Shown piece by piece: positions 57,401 to 63,733 of a stretch of 64,000 bases of DNA; position 1 is the first letter of the stretch, and the number at the start of each line of letters is the position of its first letter. The translations under genes were made by a program, and so were the position numbers. Source of the DNA: Asterias amurensis (lineage: Eukaryota; Echinodermata; Asteroidea; Forcipulatida; Asteriidae); the NCBI RefSeq assembly GCF_032118995.1, contig NC_092654.1, positions 15,739,784 through 15,803,783 of the forward strand. The letters run 5' to 3'. The notes beneath the pieces are model-generated. The model worked only from the letters and a program-made list of their open reading frames with translations. It searched no databases and was not told the DNA's origin.

Positions 57401-58928
57401 AAGTGCTCACAAAAATAAAAAAGATAAAGGAAAGAGAAAAGAGGAGTATGCGTGTTTGTGTCAATATACACTGAATCTAATGTAATGAACAGTCGCAATC
57501 AGGATTGCTACGAAGAAGATAAAAAGGATGGAGGCACCTCTCCCCCACCCCCACCCACCACTCCCGCAGTGACCCCATTCCAAAATTAAGGTATGACCCA
57601 AAACCCAACCACTGACAAACCCATAACCCCTGGTCAACATTAGACCTACAACAAAAATTTCACTCACTAAAATCAGATTCAATCAGGAAGTATCCCTTTA
57701 AAATCAAGAAGTTTGGTAATAAAAAAAAAGTAAAAAAGCGTAAATTGTCATCCAAACACAATGCTAAAAGCTAACAACCTAGCAACAGATTGTAAACAAA
57801 TTAAAAACATCTTATTCAAAAGTAGTTTTAAATAAATTTTTTAAGGCATACACAACCATACCCATGACTATACTGTACCATATGGTACATGTACATGTGT
57901 GAATCTACACCCAAATCTTTGAGACTTTGACCTACTGCTAAAATTGGTGGGTCTTGCCCAATGGAACAGGTTTGTATCCATGGCTTATTTACATGTGGAG
58001 TATTAAAAAATAAACACAAACATGTTTACAAATGTTGTACCTGGAAAATTGGTTTATCAGCTTGTCAGAATGTAAACAAATGCATCTGTGCATCATTCCT
58101 TATGATAATCAACAAACCACGATGAACGACCTATTTTAGCCTCAAAATAACATTTTCATATTTTTTGTTGACAAGTAAAATACTAAATGGGTCATTTGCC
58201 AATTAAGATTAACCGCTTAGTTCACTTAATTGTTTAAGGCGGTTATTTAACACAGGGGTGGTGTACAATGGTACAATCAACCACAAGGACTGTGATGCAA
58301 AAAATGAACATATGGTACAATCATGTACATGAACGGTGCATGCCAGACCATTCATGCCAATATGCCATTGTTGTACTGAACTGAACAATGACAATCCACA
58401 CATGTATCGGTTTATATGGCAAAAACTAAACAGACAAATATTTAAAATGTATGATTTTTAATATTTGTCATGAAAATTTTATTATTTACTTCAGTTTTTG
58501 AAGGGAGATCAACAACTAAAATGGAGGTCATTTGTTGATACTGTCAAACGGTACTCAGAAATAAAAGTTCAGTTTGCATGAAATTGGTCACACGAGCAAG
58601 TTAATTCAATTTGCTTTAATATAGTTCCCATTATTAGTTACTCGTTCCATAAATTCTAGGAGCAGCAAAAGGTGTGTTTACATCAATAACAACAAAATTC
58701 AAGCCAAAAAGTACAACGCACGCACACAATTAATAACAAGCAGGAATTTCAATTTGCAAAAGCAATTTCCGTTCCCAAATGAAACCAATTATAAAACATG
58801 TTTAGTCTTTAAAAAAAACAATATATTAAACACAATTGGATGACTTCAGAAAAGAAAAATAATAATTTGCTTACAGTGCTAGATGAAGAGCTCAAGTCGT
58901 CTCCCTCGTTAGACCGGTCGGTAGTCAT
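27037..58928 (-). CDS. LARP4: La-related protein 4/4B (LARP4), complete, 14 coding exons
   Basis: Exons: 58875-58928, 49344-49515, 48729-48863, 47342-47426, 41068-41204, 40121-40224, 39147-39311, 33777-34094, 33176-33300, 31780-32184, 31084-31372, 29412-29533, 27712-28018, 27037-27402. They sum to 2784 nt (927 residues plus stop) with every junction phase consistent. In order: PAM2 motif [13 protein letters not shown] (about 24-36), La motif (about 132-212, [12 protein letters not shown]), RRM (about 214-285, ending FQGKPIMARIKAK), polyQ (335-365), polyP (about 402-410), RRLRKRED and [10 protein letters not shown] (about 575-627), MADIVKGV, and LSYA near 813-816. LARP4 proteins bind poly(A) and PABP, promote mRNA stability and associate with ribosomes in the cytoplasm. 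Vertebrates have two paralogues of 720-740 residues; this protein is longer, mainly through polyQ, Ser/Thr-rich and Arg-rich insertions. The ATG at 58928 matches the vertebrate 4B start (MTSDQ); an in-frame ATG at 59030 is the alternative. Confidence 0.95.
27712..28018 (-). CDS. LARP4: LARP4 coding exon 13 (Ser/Thr-rich)
   Basis: 307 nt, phase 2 to 0, acceptor CACTCAG, donor GTGAGT. Encodes [20 protein letters not shown] and a long Thr/Ser/Ala/Val-rich region, much longer than the vertebrate counterpart. Confidence 0.82.
28224..28944. mobile_element. MITE family B, copy 3, split by an insert
   Basis: TTAAAGGATTTGGGTACTTT at the left and GTACATAGACCCTTTAA at the right. Between about 28278 and 28828 lies foreign sequence starting TTAAGGGACACACCGGCCG, which carries a hairpin of GAAGGTCGCGTGATTGTT and its complement, then a C-rich run at 28796-28820. 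Confidence 0.75.
29045..29250 (+). mobile_element. tRNA-derived SINE
   Basis: TTGGCTCAGTGGTTTCTCTC (A-box type), CCTGGTTTGAGCCGGGACC (B-box type), then a body with GGGCTTTCCCTATAGGGG and CGACTGAAATTGGAATTTC. Confidence 0.7.
29412..29533 (-). CDS. LARP4: LARP4 coding exon 12 (low complexity)
   Basis: 122 nt, phase 0 to 2, acceptor AATCTCAG, donor GTAGGA. Encodes a Ser/Thr/Pro/Lys-rich linker; supported by phase and splice sites rather than by similarity. Confidence 0.75.
29660..29800 (-). repeat. LINE 3' tail remnant (ATT repeat, GCGCATTACAAGTTCC)
   Basis: AATAATAATAGGAACTTGTAATGCGCC is the complement of the tail seen at the end of the intact LINE (GCGCATTACAAGTCTTATTATT). Little else remains. 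Confidence 0.5.
30615..30792. mobile_element. MITE, family-G-like ends (TAGACCTTTATCATG)
   Basis: TAGACCTTTATCATG at the left pairs with CATGATAAAGGTCTA at the right; the interior differs from family G. Another relative starts at about 62690. Confidence 0.8.
30895..31042. repeat. MITE family N, relative
   Basis: GGGCACAATTTCGTAGAGC, GCTTAAGCAGAAAG and TGTGCTAAGC recur in the same order as at 17738-17956. Confidence 0.55.
31084..31372 (-). CDS. LARP4: LARP4 coding exon 11 (FPPLPG block)
   Basis: 289 nt, phase 2 to 0. It encodes [27 protein letters not shown] and [13 protein letters not shown], each matching vertebrate LARP4 (RRRREDD, PKFDLLASNFPPLPG, MSDVVKGV). Confidence 0.94.
31689..31737. 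repeat. 21-bp inverted repeat near a LARP4 donor
   Basis: TACCCTACCTTTAACACATAC and its complement (one mismatch) flank a 7-nt loop AGACGGA. It starts 42 nt downstream of the exon 10 donor on the transcribed strand. Confidence 0.85.
31780..32184 (-). CDS. LARP4: LARP4 coding exon 10 (Ser/Arg/Asp-rich)
   Basis: 405 nt, phase 2 to 2. It begins [20 protein letters not shown], comparable to the human 4B segment PSKSHLRHAIPS, then an Arg/Asp/Glu repeat region ([18 protein letters not shown]). Confidence 0.88.
32185..33175 (-). other. LARP4 intron 9
   Basis: AT-rich with a small ORF of no recognised family at 32571-32834. No clear repeat boundaries. Confidence 0.5.
33176..33300 (-). CDS. LARP4: LARP4 coding exon 9 (polyproline)
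   Basis: 125 nt, phase 0 to 2. It encodes [20 protein letters not shown], a profilin/WW-type proline run, then QGPRTR. Confidence 0.9.
33365..33430 (-). repeat. LINE 3' end remnant in LARP4 intron 8
   Basis: GATAATAATAACAACTGTATTTATGTAGCGCTC is the reverse complement of the typical GCGCTACATAAAT plus ATT-repeat LINE end. Confidence 0.5.
33777..34094 (-). CDS. LARP4: LARP4 coding exon 8 (ARIKAK, polyQ)
   Basis: 318 nt, phase 0 to 0. It starts with [17 protein letters not shown], contiguous with GKPIM as in vertebrates, then a glutamine-rich stretch and a Tyr/Pro-rich end. Confidence 0.92.
33852..33944 (-). repeat. CAG/CAA tract encoding polyQ in LARP4
   Basis: About 31 codons, 26 of them Gln (runs of 8, 11 and 6), interrupted by SS and ASQP. 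Mixed CAG and CAA codons lower slippage but the array is still a likely length polymorphism. Confidence 0.9.
35165..39008 (+). mobile_element. Apparently full-length L2/CR1-like LINE retrotransposon
   Basis: About 3.84 kb. The ends are set by the interrupted family-Q repeat: its left part ends GGGCAAGG at 35164 and its right part resumes AAGGCC at 39009, giving at most a 4-nt AAGG duplication. A 5'UTR of about 310 nt, one ORF, a 131-nt 3'UTR with GCGCCTTGAACACCC and GCGCATTACAAGTCTTATTATT and an ATT tail follow. There is no separate ORF1. The ORF has no stop or frameshift, suggesting a young copy. Antisense to LARP4, within intron 7. Confidence 0.9.
35476..38877 (+). CDS. LINE ORF: 2A-like motif, APE endonuclease, reverse transcriptase
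   Basis: 1133 residues from the ATG at 35476; the frame is open upstream to an ATG at 35335, but the chosen start begins a signal-peptide-like stretch ([18 protein letters not shown]). [11 protein letters not shown] at about 75-85 resembles a 2A ribosome-skipping motif, with Ala where the D-x-E-x-NPGP consensus has Glu. APE endonuclease spans about 178-400 (NTQS, ETWLRP, GDFNIH, SDHYAV). Reverse transcriptase spans about 650-950, with [27 protein letters not shown] and YADD at 851-854. The C-terminal block has [20 protein letters not shown]. Nicks target DNA and copies the element RNA by target-primed reverse transcription. The family is judged as Jockey-superfamily L2/CR1 type; the exact clade needs a tree. 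Confidence 0.95.
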   Translation: MEVSILFILSLLARPLYCTDSSVVSFVPSASIVSDAYILPKTHLGFIQRHKYLKCPISYYDNSPATFHLEIVIFGDIAVNPGPEGVNNSNSAEASPNSANSYSRNKLLSLRYAPSTRATTLLPSCTLSLQNLGLFVNPSTVYRPTHRGKKAGRRRTVHKPPVPEVTLPSVPVPVTPAKSQLSLCVINTQSICNKYDDFADFVLQKDLDLVAVSETWLRPDDNLTCRQCTPAGYYFHHIPRPHKTGGGVAILYRSTLSVSVKSNDVQYTTFESLHAEVSGNSKSVRLVIVYRPERDSNGQHVTFSSFLREFENLILEYLLHPSEIIITGDFNIHVDDIHNTNANQFKHLLQAFGLTQHIKEPTHRLGHCLDLVITREISPPIVSNFVILPGLSDHYAVMCNLSLCKPKVPTVTIKSRQWKHVNPTEVFRDIGSHLANLEVDHDCLDSYVSQYESTVSDILDKYAPWKTRSVKVRTEVSWFNDDIRTARKICRQLERKWRKNGKLAIQRQEYRNQCKVVRNLINQAKIIHYSSQVQESSGDQKKLFKIIGKLLLKPKTPVLPSTYNDQNLANEFQKFFVTKISDIRSSFSSVPYNVPQTLPQLQPECRLSVFEPATVAEIQRVIMKSPSKSCELDPVSTSMIKQNIDIFVPYITKLVNESLSSGCFPDSLKVSYIRPLIKKPNLDKEIFKNYRPVANLKYLGKVIERVVSSRISDHIHTFNLSDVFQSAYKPFHGTEAALVRVSNDILSAMDNGNLTALVLLDLSAAFDTVDHNILLSRLQNHLGIEDTALAWCKSYLYNRTQHVCIGTAISDPVVLNYSVPQGSVLGPQWFTLYTLPIRDIILKFNLNYHVYADDTQLYITFKSSQENANASIARLEKCIQEIRRWTQQNFLKLNDDKTEFLLFGSRQQLTKVSVPYISIGDARIAPSLKARNLGVIFDSSMTLQPHINNIVRLSSYHIRNIGKIRKYLDKSATEKVIHAFVTSRLDNGNALLYSLPNNQISRLQRLQNTAARIVTLSRKSCSITPILKQLHWLPISQRIIFKLMLIVHKALNGKAPHYISELLQVYTPSRNLRSSSMLLLIEPKSRHSWGDRSFSSAAPRIWNSLPLNLRSCLCTAKFKSLLKTYLMSQVFND
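39009..39125. repeat. Family Q repeat, right part (left part at 35131-35164)
   Basis: AAAGGGAACCTCTGAGGAAA, GAGCATTTCAAGGGCACC and CTTTGTTGCCTCTGTGAAG match the 3' half of family Q; the 5' half with CAGGCCTGTATG is on the other side of the LINE. Confidence 0.75.
39147..39311 (-). CDS. LARP4: LARP4 coding exon 7 (RRM)
   Basis: 165 nt, phase 0 to 0. It encodes [20 protein letters not shown] and [13 protein letters not shown], nearly identical to the vertebrate RRM. Confidence 0.96.
39480..39575. repeat. SINE body remnant
   Basis: ACTCGGGGGAAAGCATACAG and TATACAGTGTTTAACACAAG resemble the body of the SINE at 16937-17085; no promoter half was found. Confidence 0.45.
40121..40224 (-). CDS. LARP4: LARP4 coding exon 6 (RRM beta-1)
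   Basis: 104 nt, phase 1 to 0. It encodes [20 protein letters not shown] then EVPQATPLE, matching human VDEKGEKVRPSHKRCIVILR. Confidence 0.95.
40438..40810. mobile_element. MITE family A, TTAA-flanked, complete
   Basis: TTAAAGACAGTGGACACTA at the left and TAGTGTCTACTGCCTTTAA at the right. Interior has TCTCACTTGGTGTATCTCAA and CACTTCAGAGGGAGCC. The TTAA target is piggyBac-like. Confidence 0.9.
41068..41204 (-). CDS. LARP4: LARP4 coding exon 5 (La motif core)
   Basis: 137 nt, phase 2 to 1. It encodes [20 protein letters not shown] and [18 protein letters not shown], the RNA-binding winged-helix core of the La motif. Confidence 0.95.
42011..42573. mobile_element. Long foldback element with CCGTTTCTGGGGCG ends
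   Basis: About 190-nt arms: CCGTTTCTGGGGCGAAAT, ACCTGCAACAAGCCACTAAT and ATAATGCAGCTCCCAACG at the left have complements in reverse order at the right (GTTGGGAGCTGCATTATT, TTTCCGCCCCAGAAATG). The middle (about 42220-42350) is rich in CGCAAG/GCGCG words. Confidence 0.8.
43110..43138 (+). repeat. G-rich run, possible G-quadruplex
   Basis: Runs of 10 and about 10 G separated by TTTT. On the transcribed strand of LARP4 this reads as C runs. Confidence 0.6.
45800..46186. mobile_element. MITE family A, TTAA-flanked, complete
   Basis: TTAAAGGCAGTGGACACTA to TAGTGTCCACTGCCTTTAA, both ends perfect. Use as reference copy of the family. Confidence 0.93.
46382..47134. mobile_element. MITE family A, copy interrupted by a nested element
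   Basis: TTAAAGACACCGGACAATA at the left and CAGTGTCCACTGCCTTTAA at the right. Bases 46449-46810 plus one 11-nt duplication are an insertion. Confidence 0.9.
46449..46810. mobile_element. Nested TCGCGATA-rich element with 11-nt target duplication
   Basis: ATCTCAACCTA occurs at 46438-46448 and again at 46811-46821. Ends AGCTTGGGCGATATCG and ATATCAAGCTT are loosely inverted. The interior has many GATATCGCGATAT-type palindromes at both ends. Confidence 0.85.
47342..47426 (-). CDS. LARP4: LARP4 coding exon 4 (La motif start)
   Basis: 85 nt, phase 1 to 2. It encodes [16 protein letters not shown], the first helix of the La motif, matching human LKKQLEFCFSR. Confidence 0.93.
47903..48001. repeat. 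Perfect 20-bp inverted repeat, 59-nt loop
   Basis: 47903-47922 and 47982-48001 are exact complements around ACTAGTGG/CCACTAGT. The loop contains a shorter inner inverted pair (TTAATAATTTTACC and GGTAAATTATCAA). Confidence 0.85.
48372..48707. mobile_element. MITE family B, TTAA-flanked, copy 4
   Basis: TTAAAGGATTTGGCTACTT to AAGTACATAGACCCTTTAA; the long internal hairpin is nearly complete (GAGGTGCTGTAGTTTTTGAG and complement). Confidence 0.88.
48729..48863 (-). CDS. LARP4: LARP4 coding exon 3 (Gly/Pro/Tyr linker)
   Basis: 135 nt, phase 1 to 1, acceptor TTCACCAG, donor GTAAGT. It encodes a Pro/Gly/Tyr-rich linker ([19 protein letters not shown]) between PAM2 and the La motif. Confidence 0.88.
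49344..49515 (-). CDS. LARP4: LARP4 coding exon 2 (PAM2)
   Basis: Acceptor CTTTCAG, donor GTTGGT, phase 0 to 1. It encodes [19 protein letters not shown], a PABP MLLE-binding PAM2 motif with phenylalanine (F33) where vertebrate LARP4/4B have tryptophan. A Ser/Asp-rich linker follows. Confidence 0.92.
50622..50700 (+). mobile_element. tRNA-like SINE head with A and B boxes
   Basis: TAGCTCAGTTGGTAGAGTGC and GGTTCGAGTCCCACTCTAG at tRNA spacing. The acceptor stem does not pair, so it is not called a tRNA. Confidence 0.65.
52452..53315. mobile_element. TIR element with internal tandem duplication
   Basis: ATGCTACCCTCACACTTGGG at the left and CCCAGTGTGAGAGTAGCAT at the right. Inside, two segments recur: ACAAAAATCGATGGCGAAT with CATTCGCTGAAATTTAG (about 52630 and 52930), and GAATGTTGCGAAG with GTTAAATATTTCC (about 53065 and 53230). 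A third terminus-like GTGTGAGAGCAGCAT at about 53138 suggests two joined copies. Confidence 0.75.
54033..54155. repeat. Dispersed repeat family Q
   Basis: CAGGCCTGTATGCCTCG, TGAAAGGGCAAGTGCACCAA and CAATCACCTTCAGTGCCTCC follow the family order. Confidence 0.7.
54225..54614. mobile_element. Palindromic TTAA MITE family C (AGGAACACGTTGCC)
   Basis: TTAAAGGAACACGTTGCCTT to AAGGCAACGTGTTCCTTTAA; the whole 390 bp is one imperfect palindrome with the turn at GTCAACAATTTGAC (about 54413-54426). Confidence 0.92.
55070..55151. promoter_or_regulatory. Two CTCF-like motifs (AGCGCCCTCTAGCGGC)
   Basis: CAGCGCCCTCTAGCGGCA at 55070-55087 and TAGCGCCCTCTAGCGGCG at 55133-55150. By eye about 15 of 19 positions fit the vertebrate CTCF consensus read in reverse. 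Occupancy is unknown. Confidence 0.35.
55262..55691. mobile_element. Foldback, MULE-like element with 9-bp target duplication
   Basis: Ends TAGCCTTTAGTCAAGG and CCTTGACTAAAGGCTA; arms of roughly 190 nt pair. CATTGCTAC is present exactly at 55253-55261 and 55692-55700. Long TIRs with a 9-bp duplication are typical of Mutator-like elements. A related half-copy follows at about 55716-55830. Confidence 0.85.
56904..57066. repeat. Dispersed repeat family Q, with inverted ends
   Basis: Begins AGGCCTGTATGC and ends GAAGTATCAGGCCT; contains GGGCACCAAGGCATTTTCTC and ATTTCAAGGGCACCAAGG. Probably a nonautonomous DNA element. Confidence 0.7.
58875..58928 (-). CDS. LARP4: LARP4 coding exon 1
   Basis: [18 protein letters not shown], donor GTAAGC, phase 0. 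The start is chosen by likeness to human LARP4B. The frame stays open upstream to an ATG at 59028-59030, so a longer N-terminus cannot be excluded. Confidence 0.75.
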
Positions 58929-59599
58929 GGGAAGGAGACTGAATTTCACCTTAGGGGCAGTTCCGTTGTCTGACCCGTTTTCAGGGGAAAGAATCACCGT
59001 CCAAATTCCTTGTGGGGGAAAAGTTAACATGGTGGGGATCAGAAATGGAAAAACGGAAGTACAAACATGCTACTTAAATGTAGAAATAGCCAACCAGCTG
59101 GAAGATATGTGTAGACTTTGTGTACAATATTGTACACAACACAGCAGCCAGTGGTTTTGCTATGCTGTGCAATACACGGCAGATCTGTGTGTGGTGGTGT
59201 AGTGTGTGTGTGTGTGTGTCACAGTTGGGCATCCATCCATGCACAAGTCTCCCCCTCGCACACATACATTATGAACATTACTGCAGCACAACGTTCCTAT
59301 CCACACAAAACAAGCAGACTTGGGGAGTAAAAACTGATATTCCCAGGATATGATTTCCAAAGTTCTAAAGAAAGTCCTTTCCCGACAGTCACATATTGAC
59401 AATAATTCAATACTGGCCAAGTTATTTTTAGCTCGTGTGTGACCCTATTTAAAAATGCATGCGTTGAAGCATTTGTATTAAGACAGTTTATTCCAAATTA
59501 ATAAAATAGAATTGGGCGAAACGTTGGCTAGGCTGTACGCCTACGCTGGGATTTTTGCACTTGCGTATGTGTGTGGTTCTACGTAATGACCACGTAAGG

Positions 59600-59950
59600 A
59601 GACTTGACACGGCCAGTCTCGGGTCATTCTGTATTTCCCCCACTACGCACCCTGTCCGTCATTTCCGCAAGAAGTGAAACTCGCTAATATTCAATCGCCA
59701 TGTCGCCAGCCGAGTCATTAATTCATTAAAATTTCAGCATTATTTCGGCCGTTTTTGACTCCCCCATTCCCAGAGATTCAACAATCCCACGTGATTGACA
59801 AGACATGGCGGCGCACAGTGCACGGAACATGCCGATCAACCGGCGTGACTGTACTCACTTTTTCAGCTAAACGGGAGTCTTACAGACTGCATTCAGCGCA
59901 CAAATACTGCTGGGCGTGATTTAAGAAGCTTTGCTAAGATGCAGTTGTGA
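59600..59950 (-). promoter_or_regulatory. Candidate LARP4 promoter region
   Basis: Upstream of LARP4 exon 1 and richer in CG than its surroundings. It carries CACGTG at 59788-59793 (E-box) and ACATGGCGGC at 59803-59812 (YY1-like). No TATA box. The assignment rests on position and composition only. Confidence 0.35.
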
Positions 59951-62051
59951 CTTTGTTGAAAAGAAGTTGCTTGTTTAGAGTCAAAAATGCCTCATAAAAA
60001 CCGTGATTGGTGCTTCTCTTCCTTCATGAACGTACGACATTATCGTGCAGGGACGACACTCAGACATGCGCAGTGTAATCCTAACTTGAGATAAGGACTT
60101 GCTGATTACACAAATTGTTACGCTCTGCTTTCAAACTAAAGATATTAAAACAGTAAATACAAAATAATGTATTTATTTTATTTTTGGATACCAATTTGTT
60201 TCAATGAACCAGAGATGGTATTCGCATCATGGCTCGAACTATTTAAATAAGGGACTAATTTCGTCCACCCTTCTACACGGCATGAATAATAACAGTAATT
60301 GGTCATGTGATGCGGTCGTACACAGTGCGCAATACGGCTTTATGCCCCTGAATACAATAAAAGAAACCCGTCGATTTAAATACCCAAAACAGCAAATAAG
60401 TCATGACTACTGCATGCTAGCTTGCGCGATGGCCAGCCTGTGCGCGGAAGTTGCCTATGGACAGACGAACAGACAGAGCAACAGCTGAACCTCTTCGTTT
60501 TATTATGGTCTTTACTACTGTCTACAGTATTTTGTTCTTTTTGTATAGTCGACTTAGATGCGTGCTTGTCACGAGTGCTGAAAATTACATCCAAATCGAA
60601 TGCACAGTAATTAATTGGTAGTGGGAACACGTATGACCTACTACACTAGGTCTATATTATTGTTGCAAGTGCATTTTTAGGACTGCACACAAATTAATTC
60701 CGAAAATTATTCCAGATGCATTTATTATGATGATCTTGAAATCATAATGCAGATATGCATTATTCATAACAAACCGGCTTATAAATAATATAAGATACAA
60801 AACACACTGATTTTTACAGAGTCATTGATGTATCCCGAGCCTGGAGCGCCCGGTAGAGGGCAGTTTTCATTTTTAGTATTTTGGGAACCGTATTGAGAAT
60901 GGAAATTAACCAGTTTTTGAAAAACAATAATTATTTACAAATATTATGTATATGTATATGTAAAAAAATATATATATAAAAAATACAACGTCATTGGTGG
61001 TCGTCCTGTGTTATGTCAAAGTAGAAACTGCAATCTTTCAAGAGGGTTTTGTTTCACACCATATATTTATTATACCTTTTCAATTAATGTTACTACGGGA
61101 AATGAATTCTTACTCTGTTTGATCAAAAGCAAAATGAGACCGAAGTTTCCAATTAAAAAAAATCATCAAAAAGGTGGCGAGGTAAACACTTTGCCGTTTT
61201 GCCGTTAAAAATGTATGTCATTTTTGTTACAATAAAAGTTCCTGTGTTCAAATTACATTTTGTTTAATTCTTGTATTTTTCTGACAAACGATGATCACCA
61301 AGTCCAATAGTTGTATGCCCTGTTAAGATGTACGGTAATCCTTATTCTATTAGGTCAAATAATTTTTTTAAATACCAGTTAATCGTCCCCTCCCTCATCC
61401 TTTTTTGAGGCCGCATCTTTCTTTCTTTTTACTATTTTTTATTTTACTTTTTTTCACATAGATAACTTTTCTGTGTATTTCTCATTTAACTTACTAATCT
61501 TTAAGAACTTGTAATTACGTAAAGTAGGTTTACACTTTGAATGAAATGCTTCTCGGCGACCTTTGAACAAAATATTAAAAAAATAAAAAGGCCCTCAACT
61601 GGAATACTTTTTCACTTGGGCCTTACTTACTCGCACAAATTTACAGACACAATTTTATTATAATCATTCATCTAACTTATCGTGCTGCATAAATAGCCCA
61701 AGGAATACAAATTACAAAAGAAAATGTGCGTTCACTTTTTTTTAAGCATAAATGCAAAATATTCAAGTCTGCAAAAGTATCACAAAGTATGACAAACAAG
61801 TAAAGTTAGTTGACATCTGATCATTTATTTAATCAATAGCACTTTTTCCTCAAATTGAAACTTACTTGTGTTTAAAGCATGGATGCTATCAAATAATACA
61901 CTCACATGTTGGGTGATCGTACACATTGTGGGTGATTTTAATGTGCAATGTTTCATTTAGACAACAAACTGGATATCTTGGTAAATAAAGATAGTAAAAT
62001 ATGGTTACTATTGTGGAGAAATTTGACAAACTTGTGCACAAAGTTCAATAT

Positions 62052-62476
62052 ATAAAGGCAGTGGACACTATTGGTAATTATTCAAAATAATTATTAGCAT
62101 AAAACCTTATTTGTTAACGAATAATGGGGATAGGTTGGCAGTATAAAACATTGCGAGAAACGGCTCCCTCTGAAGTGACATAGTTTTCGAGAAAGAAGTA
62201 ATTTTCCATGAATTGGATTTCAGGACTTTAAATTTAGAATTTGAGGTCTCAAAATCAAGCATCTGAAAGCATAAGAGATGTTAAATTTGTATCGGGGATA
62301 AAGAATATCACACAACTTCATGTGACAAGGGTGGTTTTTATTTCATTCTGATCTCGCAGCTTCGCCGACCAATTGAGCTTAAATTTTCACAGGTTTGTTA
62401 TTTAATGCATATGTTGAGATACACCAAGTGAGACGACTGGTCTTTGACAATTACCAATAGTGTCCACTGCCTTTAA
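62052..62476. mobile_element. MITE family A, reverse orientation, complete
   Basis: TATAAAGGCAGTGGACACTA to TAGTGTCCACTGCCTTTAA; the interior is the reverse complement of 45800-46186, with a small insert near 62275. Confidence 0.9.
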
Positions 62477-62689
62477 GAGCAATGTACAAATATCAACCTT
62501 TATTTGTCTTAATGTCAATAAAAAGTATTCAATTCTTTAGTACAAGAACCTCCGTTTCCTATTAATACATTTCTGACTGAATTTTATAGCACAAAATGAT
62601 GGATTTAAAAGCAAATTGTTTCAGTGGAGAGAGGAGAATTGGCAACAAAAGAATCAAATCTGAGACAAGACCATACTAATTGGCTCCTA

Positions 62690-62870
62690 TAGACCTTATG
62701 CATTGACATTATCCGGCCACCATCTTAGAGGTAAACTGATGTTGAAACAATAGCAAAACGCAGATTTATATGAGCGATGCACAAGATTGACCAACTAACA
62801 ACCTCCTATTGACCTCTAAGGGAGGGCGCCCAACTCCAAAAAGTCATTTGCATAAGGTCACTTGAACTGT
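62690..62870. repeat. MITE-like segment with TAGACCTTATGCATTG end
   Basis: TAGACCTTATGCATTGAC at the left and AAAGTCATTTGCATAAGGTC at the right; inner ATCTTAGAGGT and ACCTCTAAGG also pair. Related in ends to 30615-30792. Confidence 0.6.
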
Positions 62871-62887
62871 GCTTCACAGTTGAAGTC

Positions 62888-63191
62888 CAATAGGAGACTT
62901 TGGAATGCTAGGTGGCAGCAGACTTACCAGGTAAATTTCCATAGACCTTTTCGCAAATACCGGGGCGCGCGCGTAAAGCTTGGAATTAGGTGCATTGTGG
63001 TCTAGCTGGTAGCAAAATTTGATTCATATATATCCCACAATGCACCTCATTCAACAGTCTGCGCTTGCGCATTGGTATTTGCGATAAGGTCTATTGTTTA
63101 CGTAGTTCTGAGTATGCGCACATTGCCGAGAACAATAGATTTTACCTGGTAAGTCTGCTGCCACCAAGCATCCCAAAAGTCTCCTATCATG
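62888..63191. repeat. Inverted repeat split by a family-G MITE
   Basis: AGGAGACTTTGGAATGC then GGCAGCAGACTTACCAGGTA at the left, and TACCTGGTAAGTCTGCTGCC then GCATCCCAAAAGTCTCCT at the right. The space between holds a complete family-G element. Confidence 0.8.
62942..63093. mobile_element. MITE family G, copy 3, nested
   Basis: TAGACCTTTTCGCAAATACC to GGTATTTGCGATAAGGTCTA, with the core TGGAATTAGGTGCATTGTGG. Confidence 0.88.
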
Positions 63192-63344
63192 GAAGAGCAA
63201 CTTTGTATGATTAATATGACTTCTGTGATAAGGACAACAGTGCATTGATACACTGTCTGAAAATAACAAGAACAAAAACAGAAGCAACACTCTGATTCTA
63301 TTCAGTAAAATGGACTGGTTTCTATGACTGACATCTTAAGACTT

Positions 63345-63505
63345 AAGGCCTGGTCACACAGGGCGCGATAACGAGAACAAAAATGAGAATGTTAACAATG
63401 CACGCCCTTGATTGGTTGAATGAGCATGGGCGTGGTCTGCGTGGAGCAGTTCAACCAATAGAACGCCTTCTCTTTGCGTCATTACCGTTTTCGTTAATGC
63501 TGCAA
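63345..63505. mobile_element. MITE family F, 3' end decayed
   Basis: AGGCCTGGTCACACAGGGCG and CGATAACGAGAAC at the left; the right arm (TACCGTTTTCGTTAATGCTG) has lost the terminal GTGTGACC. Confidence 0.7.
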
Positions 63506-63586
63506 ACGAGCAATTCCTACTTATTTACAACATTTTGAATGCCTCACTGTCCAAAGACATAAAATGTAAATATTATTTGCATTAAG

Positions 63587-63733
63587 TTAGAAGCCGTGGA
63601 GTTTGATCTGATGCTCCTTGGCAAGTCCGCAAGTCTCCAGGAAGTTTTTGACGTGCTGTCGCTGGTCTCCTTGTAACTGAATGACTTCTCCGAAATCTTT
63701 CTCAGTGTGTACGTTTCCATTGCAGTTAAAAAA
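63587..63733 (-). CDS. EIF1: Eukaryotic translation initiation factor 1 (EIF1), last coding exon
   Basis: Acceptor ATTTTACAG, then 48 codons and TAA. The product reads FFNCNGNVHTEKDFGEVIQL, QGDQRQHVKNFLETCGLAKE and HQIKLHGF*, matching the C-terminal half of the SUI1 fold of human EIF1 (FACNGTV, GEVIQLQGDQR, LVEIGLAKDDQLKVHGF). EIF1 binds the 40S subunit near the P site and enforces AUG selection in the scanning 43S complex. Upstream exons with the N-terminal half lie beyond the right edge; 63734-64000 is intron, with no exon seen. The FFNC and VHTEKDF positions differ from the usual sequence but do not break the frame. EIF1 and EIF1B cannot be told apart here; invertebrates usually have one gene. 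Confidence 0.95.
   Translation of the reverse strand, partial: FFNCNGNVHTEKDFGEVIQLQGDQRQHVKNFLETCGLAKEHQIKLHGF

Larger units (their letters stand above)
49516..58874 (-). other. LARP4 intron 1
   Basis: A 9.4-kb first intron, the least constrained part of the gene. It carries a SINE, a large TIR element, the CTGGGCGAAT element with a nested palindromic MITE, a foldback element with 9-bp target duplication and family Q. The stretches 50700-52440, 53330-54030 and 57080-58870 hold only short ORFs and homopolymers (C runs at 57316 and 57370). Confidence 0.6.
58929..63586. other. LARP4 upstream region and presumed EIF1 3'UTR/flank
   Basis: A GTGTGTGTGTGTGTG microsatellite lies at about 59203-59219. 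Between 59950 and 62050 the sequence is AT-rich with no supported gene. MITEs occupy 62052-63505. The end of EIF1 3'UTR could not be placed. Confidence 0.5.
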
